The translations under genes and the position numbers were made by a program. This document shows positions 14,999 to 18,443 of a DNA stretch of 18,443 bases, one piece after another. Source of the DNA: CAUZJO01 sp963580245 (GTDB lineage Bacteria > Sumerlaeota > Sumerlaeia > MVZB01); assembly GCA_963580245.1 (NCBI GenBank), contig CAUZJO010000099.1, positions 1-18,443 on the forward strand, given 5' to 3'. The notes under the pieces were generated by a model that saw only the letters and a program-made list of their open reading frames with translations, was not told where the DNA came from and made no database searches. The number at the start of each line of letters is the position of its first letter. Position 1 is the first letter of the stretch.

Positions 14999-15962
14999 CG
15001 GCGCGTCCCTCTCTCACCAGCTTGGGCTCCGCGGGCAGCTCGTCTTCGAGCACCTTGAGGAAGATGTCCTCGAGCGTGTCCTTCTTGGCGTAGAAATGCC
15101 GGATTTGGACCCCGAGGCGGTCGGCGGCCTCGAAGATCCGGCGCGGCGTCAGGCCATCGGCGAGCGTCACCTCCAGCCCTTCCCGGTCGTCCGCGCGACA
15201 ACCGCACCCGATCCTGCCCAGCTCGGCCAGGAACCCGTCGAGGTCGCCCTTGACCCGTATTTCGTAAAGGTTCTCCTCGGTCTGCTTCATCGCCTCGATG
15301 TTGCCCGACGCAACCACCCGGCCCCGTTTGAGCACCATCACCTCGTGGCAACATGCCTCGATATCGCGCAACAGGTGGGAACTGATGATCACCTTGGAGC
15401 CGCTGTTTTGGATCATGTCGCGGATCAGGCCGAGCATCTCGTCGCGCGCCGTCGGGTCCAGGCCGTTGGTCGGCTCGTCGAGAATCAGGATGCGCGGCCC
15501 GTGGATCAGCGTCTGCGCCAGCCGCACCTTCTGCTGCATCCCGTAACTGAACCCCTCGATCTTGCGGTAACGGACCTCGCCCAGACCGACGTAAAAGAGG
15601 ACCTCGTGGGCCCGCTCCATCGCCGCCCGCGGCGCCAGCCCGCACATCTCGCCCATGAAGCGCAAGAACCGCACAACGGTCATCCCCGCCAGGTAACTCT
15701 CGTGCTCGGGCATGTAGCCGATCAGCTCGCGGATGCGCTTGCCCTGGCGTTGGATATCCAGCCCCTCGATCCGCGCCGACCCCGATTCGTGCCGCACCAA
15801 CCCCAACAGCGCGCGGATCAGGGTGCTCTTCCCCGCCCCGTTCGGGCCCAACAACCCCAATGCCTTGCTCTCGAGCGCAATCGATACTTGGTCCAGCACC
15901 TTCTGCTTGCCGTAACGGACGGTCAAGTTTTCAAGTTCGAGCAGCAAATTCCCGTGATCCAA
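14985..15962 (-). CDS. ABC transporter ATPase, ABC-2 type, first unit
   Basis: A 325-residue ATPase with Walker A GPNGAGKST (39-47), signature FSYGMQQKV (138-146), Walker B ILILDEP (158-164) and His196. The Q-loop position reads YMPE, with Glu in place of Gln, a variant seen in ABC-2 ATPases. About 110 residues follow the core, including a Cys pair (CGCRADD) and a final region KKDTLEDIFLKVLEDELPAE, the usual C-terminal motif of this group. The start is TTG 15962: a TGA codon directly precedes it in frame, so no longer N-terminus exists, and starting later would remove part of the first beta strand. It is the first gene of the operon and overlaps the permease by 14 bases. Confidence 0.9.
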   Translation of the reverse strand: MDHGNLLLELENLTVRYGKQKVLDQVSIALESKALGLLGPNGAGKSTLIRALLGLVRHESGSARIEGLDIQRQGKRIRELIGYMPEHESYLAGMTVVRFLRFMGEMCGLAPRAAMERAHEVLFYVGLGEVRYRKIEGFSYGMQQKVRLAQTLIHGPRILILDEPTNGLDPTARDEMLGLIRDMIQNSGSKVIISSHLLRDIEACCHEVMVLKRGRVVASGNIEAMKQTEENLYEIRVKGDLDGFLAELGRIGCGCRADDREGLEVTLADGLTPRRIFEAADRLGVQIRHFYAKKDTLEDIFLKVLEDELPAEPKLVREGRADAGP

Positions 15963-15989
15963 TCAAGCGGCAACCGGCCCAATGGCCAT
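15963..15989 (-). other. possible 8-codon leader ORF ending at the TTG start
   Basis: ATG 15989 opens MAIGPVAA and its TGA (15965-15963) abuts the TTG start of the ATPase gene. Such a short ORF could feed ribosomes to a weak TTG start by termination-reinitiation. There is no ribosome binding site ahead of the ATG, and a frame this short is easily due to chance. Confidence 0.25.
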
Positions 15990-16011
15990 GAATATGAGTG
16001 TCCAAACCATC

Positions 16012-16040
16012 AGTATAGTTGCAACTCCCCACCAGGTGAA
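16012..16040 (-). promoter_or_regulatory. probable promoter of the ABC/carboxypeptidase operon
   Basis: On the minus strand TATACT (16012-16017) as -10 and TTCACC (16035-16040) as -35 are separated by 17 bases. The predicted transcript would start about 40 bases ahead of the TTG start of the first ATPase gene. The -10 matches five of six bases, the -35 four of six. Confidence 0.5.
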
Positions 16041-16326
16041 GCGAGAATTAATTTGGAACGGGGCGCGGGGTGCATCTGGGTTCGCCCACCCCAACCAGGG
16101 CAAGAGGGCCGAACCCAGCGCGGGCGGAAGCGGGCCTGGATGAGTTCGGAAATCCCAGCCCCCGCAACGGGCGACCGGTGCCGCCGCGGGGATGTCGTCA
16201 ACGGGCCATTCAGGCGAATCCGGGAGGTGGCCGATGCGTATAGTACGGCAATGGGTTGGGGGGACAATGTCCGACCAAACTTTTCGGTGCCCAGGGCGAG
16301 TCTATAGTATAGATAGGGCTGAACAA

Positions 16327-18443
16327 ATGGGAAAAACAGACATCGAGATCATCATAAACAGAGTTGCAACCCATCTCGCGCTCGCCTTTTGCGTTTTTTC
16401 GGCTGCCGGTCCGCGCGCCGCGGGACCGCTGAGTTCGCCGGGGACGGGCAATAATAGTGGTTCGGCGGGCCCGGTCTGGCGCTGGAATGAGACGACGGGC
16501 AACAATGTGACCCTGGACGGCCTCTCCTCGCTCGAAATACCGGTCACCACTGAATTCAATCAGTACATCGACACGGCCATCTCCGAGCCGCTGAGCGGCA
16601 AGTCGCTGGCCTTCGTCGCGATTTTCTCGAAGAGCGGCGGGGGCAACAGCGTCATGGGATTCGCCCGCGACCAAACTTGGGGGCAGGGTGCCGCCCCGAC
16701 CAAGCAACGCTTCTTCAAGATCATAGGCGTTGATCTGTTCATCGCCCAGGAGTTCATCCCCACCAACACCGACGAGGACACCGGGGTCGATATCGTCCCC
16801 GACACCCCCCAGGGCTTGATGATCAAGGTGGCCCCCGATGGCGGCGTGACCTATTTCTATCAGAACGGGGCGGACAAGAACATCCAGAGCGAAGCCTGGC
16901 AAGACATCACCCCGGCCTCCAGCCCCGTCGGCAATCTCTCCGGGTTTGATCCCTTGGTCAGCATGATCGGCGTCAACAGCCTCACGGGGGGGATGGGAAC
17001 GATCCGGGTCGACAAAATCGGGCTGTATGATCTCACGGACGGTGTTTCAGCCATCGTCGAGGATGAATTCGAGGACCGCGCGGGCGACCCCCGGCCGCTG
17101 CCAAAGCTCAACAACCTTTTCCCCTTCGGCGGCCGCCAGGGGACCGTCCAAGACGTGCTGATCAAGGGCGAGAACCTGCAAGGTGCCTATGCGATTTGGT
17201 TCGGCAAGGGGAGCAAGGTCTTTTCGCTCGATCCCGCCGAGTCGACCCCCGCAGGCGCGAAGATCACGCAGGCCGGCGACGGCTTGCAGGCCGAGATCAA
17301 GGGTGATCCCGCCGCGACCCAGATCAACGTGCGACTGGTTATCCCCCCGGACGCCCCGGCGGGCGATCACGCGCTGAGGGCCGTGACGCCCAACGGGCTG
17401 AGCAGTGCCGTGTCTTTCTGGGTCTCGCCCAGTCCGGTCATCCGCGAGGCCGATGGGGAGCGTAACACCCCCGCCACGGCCCAGCCGATTCCCGTCCCCT
17501 CGGCCGTCAATGGCCAAATCACGGCCGTCGGTCAGTTGGACCACTACGTGCTCGAGGTGGACGAGCCGCGGACGCTGAGGTTCGAGGTGGCCAAGATGAA
17601 CGGTGCCGGGTTCGACCCGGTGCTGGCGCTTTTCGAGACCAAGGGCAGTTGGCTGGACCCGGATCGCCACAAGCGACTGACGTTCAACGAGGAGGTCGCA
17701 TACGGGACGTTTCCGCCCAACCGCGTCGTCACGTATGACTTCAGCGAACCGGGGCGGTATCTGATCAATATCGGCTCGATTTTCACCCGTAGCGGGGCCG
17801 ATTTCTGGTATATGCTCCGGATTTCCCAAACCGAGCCGTTGAGTCCGCTCGCCAGCGGGCTCGAGGCCGCGCAGGCCAAGCTCCAGGGCTTGCAGGCCCG
17901 CGCATTCCGGCCAACCAATTTCAAGGTGGTCAGCGCGGCGGAGGCTGCGGCGGCCCAACCCGGCGCGTCCCCCGCCGCCTCGCCCCCCGGCCCGGGCCAG
18001 ACCGCCGTCATCGAAGAGACGGCACCCGTCCCCCCGGCCCAGACGCTCAACGGCGCCCAGGAGACCGAACCCAACGACGAGCCCGGCACGCACACCCTGG
18101 CGTTCACCGTCCCGGCGCTGGTTGAAGGCGTGATCGGCGAGGGAGGGGACATCGACCATTTCCGGTTCACGGCGAGTGCTGGTCAGCAACTGGTTTTCGA
18201 GATCGAGACCCCGCGCGCGGCCCCGCCGCTGTTTAATCCGCGCATCGACGTGACCGATGCCGAGGGGAAGGAAATTATCACCAATCTCCAGTTCTCCGGA
18301 GCGACAATCACATCCGTCGCCGGCCGCGTGGTTGCGAAATTTGAAACGGCAGGCGAATACCACTTGGCGGTCCGCGACGTCACGAGCGTGCACGGTGGGT
18401 CCGAGTATTACTACCGCGTGCTCGTCCGGCCCGAGCTCCCGCA
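16327..18443 (+). CDS. large secreted protein with IPT/TIG-like and PPC domains (3' end outside window)
   Basis: The frame from ATG 16327 stays open without a stop to the window end (705 codons visible). AGGG lies 8 bases before the ATG. A hydrophobic region (~18-32, LALAFCVFSAAGPRAA) is the probable signal peptide, although the n-region is acidic. Residues ~40-238 form a beta-rich domain I do not recognise, ending in IRVDKIGLYDLTDG. From ~259, LNNLFPFGGRQGTVQDVLIKG starts an IPT/TIG-like Ig-fold ending in GDHALRAVTPNGLSSAVSFWV. A first PPC-like domain spans ~369-498 (LDHYVLEVDEPRTLRFEV). A coiled or Ala/Pro-rich linker (~515-560) leads to a second PPC domain from ~578 (ETEPNDEPG, IDHFRFTASAGQQLVFEIE). 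Such proteins are typical of planctomycetes and are exported; function is unknown. Confidence 0.85.
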   Translation, partial: MGKTDIEIIINRVATHLALAFCVFSAAGPRAAGPLSSPGTGNNSGSAGPVWRWNETTGNNVTLDGLSSLEIPVTTEFNQYIDTAISEPLSGKSLAFVAIFSKSGGGNSVMGFARDQTWGQGAAPTKQRFFKIIGVDLFIAQEFIPTNTDEDTGVDIVPDTPQGLMIKVAPDGGVTYFYQNGADKNIQSEAWQDITPASSPVGNLSGFDPLVSMIGVNSLTGGMGTIRVDKIGLYDLTDGVSAIVEDEFEDRAGDPRPLPKLNNLFPFGGRQGTVQDVLIKGENLQGAYAIWFGKGSKVFSLDPAESTPAGAKITQAGDGLQAEIKGDPAATQINVRLVIPPDAPAGDHALRAVTPNGLSSAVSFWVSPSPVIREADGERNTPATAQPIPVPSAVNGQITAVGQLDHYVLEVDEPRTLRFEVAKMNGAGFDPVLALFETKGSWLDPDRHKRLTFNEEVAYGTFPPNRVVTYDFSEPGRYLINIGSIFTRSGADFWYMLRISQTEPLSPLASGLEAAQAKLQGLQARAFRPTNFKVVSAAEAAAAQPGASPAASPPGPGQTAVIEETAPVPPAQTLNGAQETEPNDEPGTHTLAFTVPALVEGVIGEGGDIDHFRFTASAGQQLVFEIETPRAAPPLFNPRIDVTDAEGKEIITNLQFSGATITSVAGRVVAKFETAGEYHLAVRDVTSVHGGSEYYYRVLVRPELP

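Larger units (their letters stand above)
15963..16326. other. divergent intergenic region between ABC operon and PPC-protein gene
   Basis: Besides the minus-strand promoter, this 364-base region contains a 9-base inverted repeat (CTGGGTTCG 16076-16084 with CGAACCCAG 16110-16118) and a TATAGTATAGATA tract at 16303-16315 that could hold the -10 of the rightward gene, although no good -35 is visible. The rest is GC-rich with no supported ORF. Confidence 0.45.

Noticed and set aside
14982..16307. 441-codon plus-strand frame over the first ATPase gene
   Set aside because: Antisense of a complete ABC ATPase; the translation has no domain and runs into the intergenic region.
17047..18393. 448-codon minus-strand frame at the right end
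   Set aside because: Antisense to the PPC-domain protein, whose plus-strand frame shows clear EPND and PPC motifs without stops.

Overview
The window is GC-rich bacterial DNA that most resembles a planctomycete. This rests on a long secreted protein built from an IPT/TIG-like module and pre-peptidase C-terminal (PPC) domains, on BlaI repressor/M56 sensor genes, on ABC-2 permeases of a style common in that phylum, and on several families of small interspersed inverted repeats. No rRNA, tRNA or CRISPR was seen, so the assignment is an inference from gene style.

Layout. 1-355: 3' end of an IS5-type transposase, cut by the window edge. 356-672: no gene, but a perfect 35-bp inverted repeat. 673-5112 (minus): a three-gene operon for a MacAB/Dev-like exporter (ATPase, double-FtsX permease, membrane-fusion adaptor). 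5323-5475 (minus): a 50-residue membrane protein in an AT-rich island with a strong ribosome binding site, followed by an inverted-repeat element made of CGGAT units (5525-5695). 5698-8376 (minus): a BlaI repressor translationally coupled to an M56 (BlaR1-like) membrane protease fused to TPR repeats. The protease gene appears broken: an amber codon at codon 38, HExxH changed to HGLMH, and a +1 frameshift near the 3' end. 8573-9886 (plus): a second, divergently transcribed BlaI paralogue and an exported alpha/beta hydrolase. A dyad lies between the -35 and -10 boxes of the first blaI gene and is probably its operator.

9887-10550: a low-GC patch with two small ORFs, core-site-like GTT/AAC heptamers and an attC-like imperfect hairpin (10368-10484). 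It looks like integron-type gene cassettes, one truncated, with no integrase in view. 10551-15962 (minus): a probable operon encoding ATPase, ABC-2 permease, second ATPase, second ABC-2 permease and an M14 zinc carboxypeptidase with a signal peptide. A 168-bp repeat-filled gap interrupts it between the second ATPase and the second permease. 16327-18443 (plus): the start of the large PPC-domain secreted protein, which runs off the window.

The two ABC systems share the envelope theme with the carboxypeptidase, hydrolase and PPC protein, but no substrate can be read from the sequence. The two most interesting areas are the damaged BlaI/M56 signalling locus facing a BlaI paralogue without its own sensor, and the cassette-like patch.
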